From assembly GCF_037975245.1 (NCBI RefSeq), contig NC_092571.1, positions 21,687,917-21,751,916 of the forward strand: a stretch of 64,000 bases of DNA. The letters are read 5' to 3'. Both the position numbers and the translations under genes were made by a program. The notes below the pieces were generated by a model. That model had not been told where the DNA came from. It saw only the letters and a program-made list of their open reading frames with translations, and ran no database searches. Each line of letters begins with the position of its first letter. Position 1 is the first letter of the stretch. This stretch comes from Apostichopus japonicus (lineage: Eukaryota > Echinodermata > Holothuroidea > Aspidochirotida > Stichopodidae). Shown piece by piece: positions 34,813 through 49,167 of this stretch.

Positions 34813-37800
34813 TCGAACCCCGGGTGATGACGTCTTTTGCCGATCTTTTACAGCAAGTGCCTACACGGGGAGCTGTAAGTATTAGTTAATCCAGCTAATA
34901 TCTCAGTCCATACAGTGGCGCGATGGCTTGGCGCACTGTACGAGCTGATGATCGAGACTCTCTTTTGCATCCGTGGTTCGAACCCCGGGTGATGACGTCT
35001 TTTGCCGATCTTTTACAGCAAGTGCCTACACGGGGAGCTGTAAGTATTAGTTAATCCAGCTAATATCTCAGTCCATACAGTGGCGCGATGGCTTGGCGCA
35101 CTGTACGAGCTGATGATCGAGACTCTCTTTTGCATCCGTGGTTCGAACCCCGGGTGATGACGTCTTTTGCCGATCTTTTACAGCAAGTGCCTACACGGGG
35201 AGCTGTAAGTATTAGTTAATCCAGCTAATATTTCAGTCCATACAGTGGCGCGATGGCTTGGCGCGTTGTACGAGCTGATGATCGAGACTCTCTTTTGCAT
35301 CCGTGGTTCGAAGCCCGGGTGATGACGTCTTTTGCCGATCTTTTACAGCAAGTGCCTACACTGGCAGCTGTAAGTATTAGTTAATCCAGCTAATATCTCA
35401 GTCCATACAGTGGCGCGATGGCTTGGCGCGTTGTACGAGCTGATGATCGAGACTCTCTTTTGCATCCGTGGTTCGAACCCCGGGTGATGACGTCTTTTGC
35501 CGATCTTTTACAGCAAGTGCCTACACGGGGAGCTGTAAGTATTAGTTAATCCAGCTAATATCTCAGTCCATACAGTGGCGCGATGGCTTGGCGCACTGTA
35601 AGAGCTGATGATCGAGACTCTCTTTTGCATCCGTGGTTCGAAGCCCGGGTGATGACGTCTTTTGCCGATCTTTTACAGCAAGTGCCTACACGGGGAGCTG
35701 TAAGTATTAGTTAATCCACCTAATATCTCAGTCCATACAGTGGCGCGATGGCTTGGCGAACTGTACGAGCTGATGATCGAGACTCTCTTTTGCATCCGTG
35801 GTTCGAACCCCGGGTGATGACGTCTTTTGCCGATCTTTTACAGCAAGTGCCTACACGGGGAGCTGTAAGTATTAGTTAATCCACCTAATATCTCAGTCCA
35901 TACAGTGGCGCGATGGCTTGGCGCACTGTACGAGCTGATGATCGAGACTCTCTTTTGCATCCGTGGTTCGAACCCCGGGTGATGACGTCTTTTGCCGATC
36001 TTTTACAGCAAGTGCCTACACGGGGAGAAGTAAGTATTAGTTAATCCACCTAATATCTCAGTCCATACAGTGGCGCGATGGCTTGGCGCACTGTACGAGC
36101 TGATGATCGAGACTCTCTTTTGCATCCGTGGTTCGAACCCCGGGTGATGACGTCTTTTGCCGATATTTTACAGCAAGTGCCTTCACTGGCAGCTGTAAGT
36201 ATTAGTTAATCCAGCTAATATCTCAGTCCATACAGTGGCGCGATGGCTTGGCGCGTTGTACGAGCTGATGATCGAGACTCTCTTTTGCATCCGTGGTTCG
36301 AACCCCGGGTGATGACGTCTTTTGCCGATCTTTTACAGCAAGTGCCTACACGGGGAGCTGTAAGTATTAGTTAATCCAGCTAATATCTCAGTCCATACAG
36401 TGGCGCGATGGCTTGGCGCGTTGTACGAGCTGATGATCGAGACTCTCTTTTGCATCCGTGGTTCGAACCCCGGGTGATGACGTCTTTTGCCGATCTTTTA
36501 CAGCAAGTGCCTACACGGGGAGCTGTAAGTATTAGTTAATCCACCTAATATTTCAGTCCATACAGTGGCGCGATGGCTTGGCGCGTTGTACGAGCTGATG
36601 ATCGAGACTCTCTTTTGCATCCGTGGTTCGAACCCCGGGTGATGACGTCTTTTGCCGATATTTTACAGCAAGTGCCTACACTGGCAGCTGTAAGTATTAG
36701 TTAATCCACCTAATATCTCAGTCCATACAGTGGCGCGATGGCTTGGCGCGTTGTACGAGCTGATGATCGAAACTCTCTTTTGCATCCGTGGTTCGAACCC
36801 CGGGTGATGACGTCTTTTGCCGATCTTTTACAGCAAGTGCCTACACGGGGAGCTGTAAGTATTAGTTAATCCAGCTAATATCTCAGTCCATACAGTGGCG
36901 CGATGGCTTGGCGCACTGTACGAGCTGATGATCGAGACTCTCTTTTGCATCCGTGGTTCGAACCCCGGGTGATGACGTCTTTTGCCGATCTTTTACAGCA
37001 AGTGCCTACACTGGCAGCTGTAAGTATTAGTTAATCCAGCTAATATCTCAGTCCATACAGTGGCGCGATGGCTTGGCGCACTGTACGAGCTGATGATCGA
37101 GACTCTCTTTTGCATCCGTGGTTCGAACCCCGGGTGATGACGTCTTTTGCCGATCTTTTACAGCAAGTGCCTACACTGGCAGCTGTAAGTATTAGTTAAT
37201 CCAGCTAATATCTCAGTCCATACAGTGGCGCGATGGCTTGGCGCGTTGTACGAGCTGATGATCGAGACTCTCTTTTGCATCCGTGGTTCGAACCCCGGGT
37301 GATGACGTCTTTTGCCGATCTTTTACAGCAAGTGCCTACACGGGGAGCTGTAAGTATTAGTTAATCCACCTAATATCTCAGTCCATACAGTGGCGCGATG
37401 GCTTGGCGCGTTGCACGAGCTGATGATCGAGACTCTCTTTTGCATCCGTGGTTCGAACCCCGGGTGATGACGTCTTTTGCCGATCTTTTACAGCAAGTGC
37501 CTACACGGGGAGCTGTAAGTATTAGTTAATCCACCTAATATCTCAGTCCATACAGTGGCGCGATGGCTTGGCGCACTGTACGAGCTGATGATCGAGACTC
37601 TCTTTTGCATCGGTGGTTCGAACCCCGGGTGATGACGTCTTTTGCCGATCTTTTACAGCAAGTGCCTACACGGGGAGCTGTAAGTATTAGTTAATCCACC
37701 TAATATCTCAGTCCATACAGTGGCGCGATGGCTTGGCGCGTTGTACGAGCTGATGATCGAGACTCTCTTTTGCATCCGTGGTTCGAACCCCGGGTGATGA

Positions 37801-40800
37801 CGTCTTTTGCCGATCTTTTACAGCAAGTGCCTACACGGGGAGCTGTAAGTATTAGTTAATCCACCTAATATCTCAGTCCATACAGTGGCGCGATGGCTTG
37901 GCGCACTGTACGAGCTGATGATCGAGACTCTCTTTTGCATCCGTGGTTCGAACCCCGGGTGATGACGTCTTTTGCCGATCTTTTACAGCAAGTGCCTACA
38001 CGGGGAGCTGTAAGTATTAGTTAATCCACCTAATATCTCAGTCCATACAGTGGCGCGATGGCTTGGCGCACTGTGCGAGCTGATGATCGAGACTCTCTTT
38101 TGCATCCGTGGTTCGAACCCCGGGTGATGACGTCTTTTGCCGATCTTTTACAGCAAGTGCCTACACGGGGAGCTGTAAGTATTAGTTAATCCACCTAATA
38201 TCTCAGTCCATACAGTGGCGCGATGGCTTGGCGCACTGTGCGAGCTGATGATCGAGACTCTCTTTTGCATCCGTGGTTCGAACCCCGGGTGATGACGTCT
38301 TTTGCCGATCTTTTACAGCAAGTGCCTACACGGGGAGCTGTAAGTATTAGTTAATCCACCTAATATCTCAGTCCATACAGTGGCGCGATGGCTTGGCGCG
38401 TTGTACGAGCTGATGATCGAGACTCTCTTTTGCATCCGTGGTTCGAACCCCGGGTGATGACGTCTTTTGCCGATCTTTTACAGCAAGTGCCTACACGGGG
38501 AGCTGTAAGTATTAGTTAATCCACCTAATATCTCAGTCCATACAGTGGCGCGATGGCTTGGCGCACTGTACGAGCTGATGATCGAGACTCTCTTTTGCAT
38601 CCGTGGTTCGAACCCCGGGTGATGACGTCTTTTGCCGATCTTTTACAGCAAGTGCCTACACGGGGAGCTGTAAGTATTAGTTAATCCACCTAATATCTCA
38701 GTCCATACAGTGGCGCGATGGCTTGGCTCACTCTACGAGCTGATGATCGAGACTCTCTTTTGCATCCGTGGTTCGAACCCCGGGTGATGACGTCTTTTGC
38801 CGATCTTTTACAGCAAGTGCCTACACGGGGAGCTGTAAGTATTAGTTAATCCACCTAATATCTCAGTCCATACAGTGGCGCGATGGCTTGGCGCACTCTA
38901 CGAGCTGATGATCGAGACTCTCTTTTGCATCCGTGGTTCGAACCCCGGGTGATGACGTCTTTTGCCGATCTTTTACAGCAAGTGCCTACACTGGCAGCTG
39001 TAAGTATTAGTTAATCCACCTAATATCTCAGTCCATACAGTGGCGCGATGGCTTGGCGCACTCTACGAGCTGATGATCGAGACTCTCTTTTGCATCCGTG
39101 GTTCGAACCCCGGGTGATGACGTCTTTTGCCGATCTTTTACAGCAAGTGCCTACACTGGCAGCTGTAAGTATTAGTTAATCCACCTAATATCTCAGTCCA
39201 TACAGTGGCGCGATGGCTTGGCGCACTGTACGAGCTGATGATCGAGACTCTCTTTTGCATCCGTGGTTCGAACCCCGGGTGATGACGTCTTTTGACGATC
39301 TTTTACAGCAAGTGCCTACTCTGGCAGCTGTAAGTATTAGTTAATCCACCTAATATCTCAGTCCATACAGTGGCGCGATGGCTTGGCGCACTGTACGAGC
39401 TGATGATCGAGACTCTCTTTTGCATCCGTGGTTCGAACCCCGGGTGATGACGTCTTTTGCCGATCTTTTACAGCAAGTGCCTACACGGGGAGCTGTAAGT
39501 ATTAGTTAATCCACCTAATATCTCAGTCCATCCAGTGGCGCGATGGCTTGGCGCGTTGTACGAGCTGATGATCGAGACTCTCTTTTGCATCCGTGGTTCG
39601 AACCCCGGGTGATGACGTCTTTTGCCGATCTTTTACAGCAAGTGCCTACACGGGGAGCTGTAAGTATTAGTTAATCCACCTAATATCTCAGTCCATACAG
39701 TGGCGCGATGGCTTGGCGCGTTGTACGAGCTGATGATCGAGACTCTCTTTTGCATCCGTGGTTCGAACCCCGGGTGATGACGTCTTTTGCCGATCTTTTA
39801 CAGCAAGTGCCTACACGGGGAGCTGTAAGTATTAGTTAATCCACCTAATATCTCAGTCCATACAGTGGCGCGATGGCTTGGCGCACTCTACGAGCTGATG
39901 ATCGAGACTCTCTTTTGCATCCGTGGTTCGAACCCCGGGTGATGACGTCTTTTGCCGATCTTTTACAGCAAGTGCCTACTCTGGCAGCTGTAAGTATTAG
40001 TTAATCCACCTAATATCTCAGTCCATACAGTGGCGCGATGGCTTGGCGCACTCTACGAGCTGATGATCGAGACTCTCTTTTGCATCCGTGGTTCGAACCC
40101 CGGGTGATGACGTCTTTTGCCGATCTTTTACAGCAAGTGCCTACACTGGCAGCTGTAAGTATTAGTTAATCCACCTAATATCTCAGTCCATACAGTGGCG
40201 CGATGGCTTGGCGCACTGTACGAGCTGATGATCGAGACTCTCTTTTGCATCCGTGGTTCGAAGCCCGGGTGATGACGTCTTTTGCCGATCTTTTACAGCA
40301 AGTGCCTACACGGGGAGCTGTAAGAATTAGTTAATCCACCTAATATCTCAGTCCATACAGTGGCGCGATGGCTTGGCGCACTGTACGAGCTGATGATCGA
40401 GACTCTCTTTTGCATCCGTGGTTCGAAGCCCGGGTGATGACGTCTTTTGCCGATCTTTTACAGCAAGTGCCTACACTGGCAGCTGTAAGTATTAGTTAAT
40501 CCACCTAATATCTCAGTCCATCCAGTGGCGCGATGGCTTGGCGCGTTGTACGAGCTGATGATCGAGACTCTCTTTTGCATCCGTGGTTCGAACCCCGGGT
40601 GATGACGTCTTTTGCCGATCTTTTACAGCAAGTGCCTACAAGGGGAGCTGTAAGTATTAGTTAATCCACCTAATATCTCAGTCCATACAGTGGCGCGATG
40701 GCTTGGCGCACTGTACGAGCTGATGATCGAGACTCTCTTTTGCATCCGTGGTTCGAAGCCCGGGTGGTGACGTCTTTTGCCGATCTTTTACAGCAAGTGC

Positions 40801-41412
40801 CTACACGGGGAGCTGTAAGTATTAGTTAATCCACCTAATATCTCAGTCCATACAGTGGCGCGATGGCTTGGCGCACTGTACGAGCTGATGATCGAGACTC
40901 TCTTTTGCATCCGTGGTTCGAAGCCCGGGTGATGACGTCTTTTGCCGATCTTTTACAGCAAGTGCCTACACGGGGAGCTGTAAGTATTAGTTAATCCAGC
41001 TAATATCTCAGTCCATACAGTGGCGCGATGGCTTGGCGCACTGTACGAGCTGATGATCGAGACTCTCTTTTGCATCCGTGGTTCGAAGCCCGGGTGGTGA
41101 CGTCTTTTGCCGATCTTTTACAGCAAGTGCCTACACGGGGAGCTGTAAGTATTAGTTAATCCACCTAATATCTCAGTCCATACAGTGGCGCGATGGCTTG
41201 GCGCACTGTACGAGCTGATGATCGAGACTCTCTTTTGCATCCGTGGTTCGAAGCCCGGGTGATGACGTCTTTTGCCGATCTTTTACAGCAAGTGCCTACA
41301 CGGGGAGCTGTAAGTATTAGTTAATCCACCTAATATCTCAGTCCATACAGTGGCGCGATGGCTTGGCGCACTGTACGAGCTGATGATCGAGACTCTCTTT
41401 TGCATCCGTGGT
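34813..41412. repeat. Transition domain between left and right unit types
   Basis: Across this stretch G82 and GT become rare and C126 appears (38.7-40.1 kb), so the array changes from left-type to right-type units. Many private variants occur: CTGTAAGAGC near 35,600, GGCGAACTG near 35,759, GGGGAGAAGTAAG near 36,028, CCTTCACTGG near 36,182, CATCGGTGG near 37,612 and a GTGCGAGC pair (38,070 and 38,235). TACTCTGG recurs at a 660-bp offset (39,319 and 39,979) and CATCCAGTGG at a 990-bp offset (39,530 and 40,520). The last GT unit is near 40,546. Confidence 0.75.
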
Positions 41413-41577
41413 TCGAAGCCCGGGTGATGACGTCTTTTGCCGATCTTTTACAGCAAGTGCCTACACTGGCAGCTGTAAGTATTAGTTAATCCACCTAATA
41501 TCTCAGTCCATACAGTGGCGCGATGGCTTGGCGCACTCTACGAGCTGATGATTGAGACTCTCTTTTGCATCCGTGGT
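40258..41577. repeat. Cluster of C6G units with alternating A15G
   Basis: Seven of eight units here carry TCGAAGCCCGGG (C6G); the exception starts at 40,588 and has ACAAGGGG. Units at 40,753 and 41,083 also share GGTGGTGACG (A15G) and are two units apart, so a 330-bp dimer seems to have been duplicated. C6G keeps the B-box consensus but breaks the 10-bp palindrome. The first unit also has TAAGAATTAG, a change that recurs farther right. Confidence 0.75.
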
Positions 41578-44547
41578 TCGAACCCCGGGTGATGACGTCT
41601 TTTGCCGATCTTTTACAGCAAGTGCCTACACGGGGAGCTGTAAGTATTAGTTAATCCACCTAATATCTCAGTCCATACAGTGGCGCGATGGCTTGGCGCA
41701 CTCTACGAGCTGATGATCGAGACTCTCTTTTGCATCCGTGGTTCGAACCCCGGGTGATGACGTCTTTTGCCGATCTTTTACAGCAAGTGCCTACACGGGG
41801 AGGTGTAAGTATTAGTTAATCCACCTAATATCTCAGTCCATACAGTGGCGCGATGGCTTGGCGCACTCTACGAGCTGATGATCGAGACTCTCTTTTGCAT
41901 CCGTGGTTCGAACCCCGGGTGATGACGTCTTTTGCCGATCTTTTACAGCAAGTGCCTACACTGGCAGCTGTAAGTATTAGTTAATCCACCTAATATCTCA
42001 GTCCATACAGTGGCGCGATGGCTTGGCGCACTCTACGAGCTGATGATCGAGACTCTCTTTTGCATCCGTGGTTCGAACCCCGGGTGATGACGTCTTTTGC
42101 CGATCTTTTACAGCAAGTGCCTACACTGGCAGCTGTAAGTATTAGTTAATCCAGCTAATATCTCAGTCCATACAGTGGCGCGATGGCTTGGCGCACTCTA
42201 CGAGCTGATGATCGAGACTCTCTTTTGCATCCGTGGTTCGAACCCCGGGTGATGACGTCTTTTGCCGATCTTTTACAGCAAGTGCCTACACGGGGAGCTG
42301 TAAGTATTAGTTAATCCACCTAATATCTCAGTCCATACAGTGGCGCGATGGCTTGGCGCACTCTACGAGCTGATGATCGAGACTCTCTTTTGCATCCGTG
42401 GTTCGAACCCCGGGTGATGACGTCTTTTGCCGATCTTTTACAGCAAGTGCCTACACGGGGAGCTGTAAGTATTAGTTAATCCACCTAATATCTCAGTCCA
42501 TACAGTGGCGCGATGGCTTGGCGCACTCTACGAGCTGATGATCGAGACTCTCTTTTGCATCCGTGGTTCGAACCCCGGGTGATGACGTCTTTTGCCGATC
42601 TTTTACAGCAAGTGCCTACACGGGGAGCTGTAAGTATTAGTTAATCCACCTAATATCTCAGTCCATACAGTGGCGCGATGGCTTGGCGCACTGTACGAGC
42701 TGATGATCGAGACTCTCTTTTGCATCCGTGGTTCGAAGCCCGGGTGATGACGTCTTTTGCCGATCTTTTACAGCAAGTGCCTACACTGGCAGCTGTAAGT
42801 ATTAGTTAATCCACCTAATATCTCAGTCCATACAGTGGCGCGATGGTTTGGCGCACTGTACGAGCTGATGATCGAGACTCTCTTTTGCATCCGTGGTTCG
42901 AACCCCGGGTGATGACGTCTTTTGCCGATCTTTTACAGCATGTGCCTACACGGGGAGCTGTAAGTATTAGTTAATCCACCTAATATCTCAGTCCATACAG
43001 TGGCGCGATGGCTTGGCGCACTGTACCAGCTGATGATCGAGACTCTCTTTTGCATCCGTGGTTCGAACCCCGGGTGATGACGTCTTTTGCCGATCTTTTA
43101 CAGCAAGTGCCTACACGGGGAGCTGTAAGTATTAGTTAATCCACCTAACATCTCAGTCCATACAGTGGCGCGATGGCTTGGCGCACTGTACGAGCTGATG
43201 ATCGAGACTCTCTTTTGCATCCGTGGTTCGAACCCCGGGTGATGACGTCTTTTGCCGATCTTTTACAGCAAGTGCCTACACGGGGAGCTGTAAGAATTAG
43301 TTAATCCACCTAACATCTCAGTCCATACAGTGGCGCGATGGCTTGGCGCACTCTACGAGCTGATGATCGAGACTCTCTTTTGCATCCGTGGTTCGAACCC
43401 CGGGTGATGACGTCTTTTGCCGATCTTTTACAGCAAGTGCCTACACTGGCAGCTGTAAGTATTAGTTAATCCACCTAATATCTCAGTCCATACAGTGGCG
43501 CGATGGCTTGGCGCACTCTACGAGCTGATGATCGAGACTCTCTTTTGCATCCGTGGTTCGAACCCCGGGTGATGACGTCTTTTGCCGATCTTTTACAGCA
43601 AGTGCCTACACGGGGAGCTGTAAGTATTAGTTAATCCACCTAATATCTCAGTCCATACAGTGGCGCGATGGCTTGGCGCACTCTACGAGCTGATGATCGA
43701 GACTCTCTTTTGCATCCGTGGTTCGAACCCCGGGTGATGACGTCTTTTGCCGATCTTTTACAGCAAGTGCCTACACGGGGAGCTGTAAGTATTAGTTAAT
43801 CCACCTAATATCTCAGTCCATACAGTGGCGCGATGGCTTGGCGCACTCTACGAGCTGATGATCGAGACTCTCTTTTGCATCCGTGGTTCGAACCCCGGGT
43901 GATGACGTCTTTTGCCGATCTTTTACAGCAAGTGCCTACACGGGGAGCTGTAAGTATTAGTTAATCCACCTAATATCTCAGTCCATACAGTGGCGCGATG
44001 GCTTGGCGCACTCTACGAGCTGATGATCGAGACTCTCTTTTGCATCCGTGGTTCGAACCCCGGGTGATGACGTCTTTTGCCGATCTTTTACAGCAAGTGC
44101 CTACACTGGCAGCTGTAAGTATTAGTTAATCCACCTAATATCTCAGTCCATACAGTGGCGCGATGGCTTGGCGCACTCTACGAGCTGATGATCGAGACTC
44201 TCTTTTGCATCCGTGGTTCGAACCCCGGGTGATGACGTCTTTTGCCGATCTTTTACAGCAAGTGCCTACACGGGGAGCTGTAAGTATTAGTTAATCCACC
44301 TAATATCTCAGTCCATACAGTGGCGCGATGGCTTGGCGCACTCTACGAGCTGATGATCGAGACTCTCTTTTGCATCCGTGGTTCGAACCCCGGGTGATGA
44401 CGTCTTTTGCCGATCTTTTACAGCAAGTGCCTACACTGGCAGCTGTAAGTATTAGTTAATCCACCTAATATCTCAGTCCATACAGTGGCGCGATGGCTTG
44501 GCGCACTCTACGAGCTGATGATCGAGACTCTCTTTTGCATCCGTGGT
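41413..44547. repeat. Start of the C126-dominated right domain
   Basis: From here most units are C82, AC and C126 (CACTCTACG). G82 last appears near 42,162. A short G126 stretch at 42,568-43,227 contains private changes GATGGTTTGG (near 42,847), CATGTGCC (near 42,941) and GTACCAGC (near 43,026). Units at 43,063 and 43,228 introduce the TAACATC and TAAGAATT...TAACATC pair that recurs near 48.3 and 58.5 kb. Confidence 0.75.
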
Positions 44548-46362
44548 TCGAACCCCGGGTGATGACGTCTTTTGCCGATCTTTTACAGCAAGTGCCTACA
44601 CGGGGAGCTGTAAGTATTAGTTAATCCACCTAATATCTCAGTCCATACAGTGGCGCGATGGCTTGGCGCACTCTACGAGCTGATGATCGAGACTCTCTTT
44701 TGCATCCGTGGTTCGAACCCCGGGTGATGACGTCTTTTGCCGATCTTTTACAGCAAGTGCCTACACGGGGAGCTGTAAGTATTAGTTAATCCACCTAATA
44801 TCTCAGTCCATACAGTGGCGCGATGGCTTGGCGCACTCTACGAGCTGATGATCGAGACTCTCTTTTGCATCCGTGGTTCGAACCCCGGGTGATGACGTCT
44901 TTTGCCGATCTTTTACAGCAAGTGCCTACACGGGGAGCTGTAAGTATTAGTTAATCCACCTAATATCTCAGTCCATACAGTGGCGCGATGGCTTGGCGCA
45001 CTCTACGAGCTGATGATCGAGACTCTCTTTTGCATCCGTGGTTCGAACCCCGGGTGATGACGTCTTTTGCCGATCTTTTACAGCAAGTGCCTACACGGGG
45101 AGCTGTAAGTATTAGTTAATCCACCTAATATCTCAGTCCATACAGTGGCGCGATGGCTTGGCGCACTCTACGAGCTGATGATCGAGACTCTCTTTTGCAT
45201 CCGTGGTTCGAACCCCGGGTGATGACGTCTTTTGCCGATCTTTTACAGCAAGTGCCTACACGGGGAGCTGTAAGTATTAGTTAATCCACCTAATATCTCA
45301 GTCCATACAGTGGCGCGATGGCTTGGCGCACTCTACGAGCTGATGATCGAGACTCTCTTTTGCATCCGTGGTTCGAACCCCGGGTGATGACGTCTTTTGC
45401 CGATCTTTTACAGCAAGTGCCTACACGGGGAGCTGTAAGTATTAGTTAATCCACCTAATATCTCAGTCCATACAGTGGCGCGATGGCTTGGCGCACTCTA
45501 CGAGCTGATGATCGAGACTCTCTTTTGCATCCGTGGTTCGAACCCCGGGTGATGACGTCTTTTGCCGATCTTTTACAGCAAGTGCCTACACGGGGAGCTG
45601 TAAGTATTAGTTAATCCACCTAATATCTCAGTCCATACAGTGGCGCGATGGCTTGGCGCACTCTACGAGCTGATGATCGAGACTCTCTTTTGCATCCGTG
45701 GTTCGAACCCCGGGTGATGACGTCTTTTGCCGATCTTTTACAGCAAGTGCCTACACGGGGAGCTGTAAGTATTAGTTAATCCACCTAATATCTCAGTCCA
45801 TACAGTGGCGCGATGGCTTGGCGCACTCTACGAGCTGATGATCGAGACTCTCTTTTGCATCCGTGGTTCGAACCCCGGGTGATGACGTCTTTTGCCGATC
45901 TTTTACAGCAAGTGCCTACACGGGGAGCTGTAAGTATTAGTTAATCCACCTAATATCTCAGTCCATACAGTGGCGCGATGGCTTGGCGCACTCTACGAGC
46001 TGATGATCGAGACTCTCTTTTGCATCCGTGGTTCGAACCCCGGGTGATGACGTCTTTTGCCGATCTTTTACAGCAAGTGCCTACACGGGGAGCTGTAAGT
46101 ATTAGTTAATCCACCTAATATCTCAGTCCATACAGTGGCGCGATGGCTTGGCGCACTCTACGAGCTGATGATCGAGACTCTCTTTTGCATCCGTGGTTCG
46201 AACCCCGGGTGATGACGTCTTTTGCCGATCTTTTACAGCAAGTGCCTACACGGGGAGCTGTAAGTATTAGTTAATCCACCTAATATCTCAGTCCATACAG
46301 TGGCGCGATGGCTTGGCGCACTCTACGAGCTGATGATCGAGACTCTCTTTTGCATCCGTGGT
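44548..46362. repeat. Homogeneous block of 11 identical units
   Basis: Eleven consecutive units (1,815 bp) are of type G55/G58, C82, AC, C126 with no difference visible between them. This is the longest run of identical units in the window and so probably the most recent expansion. It lies in the part of the array that is nearly fixed for C82 and AC. Confidence 0.85.
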
Positions 46363-46692
46363 TCGAACCCCGGGTGATGACGTCTTTTGCCGATCTTTTA
46401 CAGCAAGTGCCTACACTGGCAGCTGTAAGTATTAGTTAATCCACCTAATATCTCAGTCCATACAGTGGCGCGATGGCTTGGCGCACTCTACGAGCTGATG
46501 ATCGAGACTCTCTTTTGCATCCGTGGTTCGAACCCCGGGTGATGACGTCTTTTGCCGATCTTTTACAGCAAGTGCCTACACGGGGAGCTGTAAGTATTAG
46601 TTAATCCACCTAATATCTCAGTCCATACAGTGGCGCGATGGCTTGGCGCACTCTACGAGCTGATGATCGAGACTCTCTTTTGCATCCGTGGT

Positions 46693-49167
46693 TCGAACCC
46701 CGGGTGATGACGTCTTTTGCCGATCTTTTACAGCAAGTGCCTACACGGGGAGCTGTAAGTATTAGTTAATCCACCTAATATCTCAGTCCATACAGTGGCG
46801 CGATGGCTTGGCGCACTGTACGAGCTGATGATCGAGACTCTCTTTTGCATCCGTGGTTCGAACCCCGGGTGATGACGTCTTTTGCCGATCTTTTACAGCA
46901 AGTGCCTACACTGGCAGCTGTAAGTATTAGTTAATCCACCTAATATCTCAGTCCATACAGTGGCGCGATGGCTTGGCGCACTGTACGAGCTGATGATCGA
47001 GACTCTATTTTGCATCCGTGGTTCGAACCCCGGGTGATGACGTCTTTTGCCGATCTTTTACAGCAAGTGCCTACACGGGGAGCTGTAAGTATTAGTTAAT
47101 CCACCTAATATCTCAGTCCATACAGTGGCGCGATGGCTTGGCGCACTGTACGAGCTGATGATCGAGACTCTCTTTTGCATCCGTGGTTCGAACCCCGGGT
47201 GATGACGTCTTTTGCCGATCTTTTACAGCAAGTGCCTACACTGGCAGCTGTAAGTATTAGTTAATCCACCTAATATCTCAGTCCATACAGTGGCGCGATG
47301 GCTTGGCGCACTCTACGAGCTGATGATCGAGACTCTCTTTTGCATCCGTGGTTCGAACCCCGGGTGATGACGTCTTTTGCCGATCTTTTACAGCAAGTGC
47401 CTACACGGGGAGCTGTAAGTATTAGTTAATCCACCTAATATCTCAGTCCATACAGTGGCGCGATGGCTTGGCGCACTCTACGAGCTGATGATCGAGACTC
47501 TCTTTTGCATCCGTGGTTCGAACCCCGGGTGATGACGTCTTTTGCCGATCTTTTACAGCAAGTGCCTACACTGGCAGCTGTAAGTATTAGTTAATCCACC
47601 TAATATCTCAGTCCATACAGTGGCGCGATGGCTTGGCGCACTGTACGAGCTGATGATCGAGACTCTCTTTTGCATCCGTGGTTCGAACCCCGGGTGATGA
47701 CGTCTTTTGCCGATCTTTTACAGCAAGTGCCTACACGGGGAGCTGTAAGTATTAGTTAATCCACCTAATATCTCAGTCCATACAGTGGCGCGATGGCTTG
47801 GCGCACTGTACGAGCTGATGATCGAGACTCTCTTTTGCATCCGTGGTTCGAACCCCGGGTGATGACGTCTTTTGCCGATCTTTTACAGCAAGTGCCTACA
47901 CTGGCAGCTGTAAGTATTAGTTAATCCACCTAATATCTCAGTCCATACAGTGGCGCGATGGCTTGGCGCACTCTACGAGCTGATGATCGAGACTCTCTTT
48001 TGCATCCGTGGTTCGAACCCCGGGTGATGACGTCTTTTGCCGATCTTTTACAGCAAGTGCCTACACTGGCAGCTGTAAGTATTAGTTAATCCACCTAATA
48101 TCTCAGTCCATACAGTGGCGCGATGGCTTGGCGCACTCTACGAGCTGATGATCGAGACTCTCTTTTGCATCCGTGGTTCGAACCCCGGGTGATGACGTCT
48201 TTTGCCGATCTTTTACAGCAAGTGCCTACACGGGGAGCTGTAAGTATTAGTTAATCCACCTAACATCTCAGTCCATACAGTGGCGCGATGGCTTGGCGCA
48301 CTCTACGAGCTGATGATCGAGACTCTCTTTTGCATCCGTGGTTCGAACCCCGGGTGATGACGTCTTTTGCCGATCTTTTACAGCAAGTGCCTACACGGGG
48401 AGCTGTAAGAATTAGTTATTCCACCTAACATCTCAGTCCATACAGTGGCGCGATGGCTTGGCGCACTCTACGAGCTGATGATCGAGACTCTCTTTTGCAT
48501 CCGTGGTTCGAACCCCGGGTGATGACGTCTTTTGCCGATCTTTTACAGCAAGTGCCTACACTGGCAGCTGTAAGTATTAGTTAATCCACCTAATATCTCA
48601 GTCCATACAGTGGCGCGATGGCTTGGCGCACTCTACGAGCTGATGATCGAGACTCTCTTTTGCATCCGTGGTTCGAACCCCGGGTGATGACGTCTTTTGC
48701 CGATCTTTTACAGCAAGTGCCTACACTGGCAGCTGTAAGTATTAGTTAATCCACCTAATATCTCAGTCCATACAGTGGCGCGATGGCTTGGCGCACTGTA
48801 CGAGCTGATGATCGAGACTCTCTTTTGCATCCGTGGTTCGAACCCCGGGTGATGACGTCTTTTGCCGATCTTTCACAGCAAGTGCCTACACTGGCAGCTG
48901 TAAGTATTAGTTAATCCACCTAATATCTCAGTCCATACAGTGGCGCGATGGCTTGGCGCACTCTACGAGCTGATGATCGAGACTCTCTTTTGCATCCGTG
49001 GTTCGAACCCCGGGTGATGACGTCTTTTGCCGATCTTTTACAGCAAGTGCCTACACGGGGAGCTGTAAGTATTAGTTAATCCACCTAATATCTCAGTCCA
49101 TACAGTGGCGCGATGGCTTGGCGCACTCTACGAGCTGATGATCGAGACTCTCTTTTGCATCCGTGGT
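46693..49167. repeat. 15-unit block, copy 1 of a 2.5-kb duplication
   Basis: This block matches 49,828-52,137 in the order of unit types and in rare markers: CTCTATTTTG (47,007 and 50,142, offset 19 units), TAAGAATTAGTTATT with TAACATC (48,401 and 51,371, offset 18) and CTTTCACAG (48,871 and 51,841, offset 18). Its unit at 47,683 (G55/G58, G126) has no partner in the other copy, which explains the change in offset. Confidence 0.8.
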
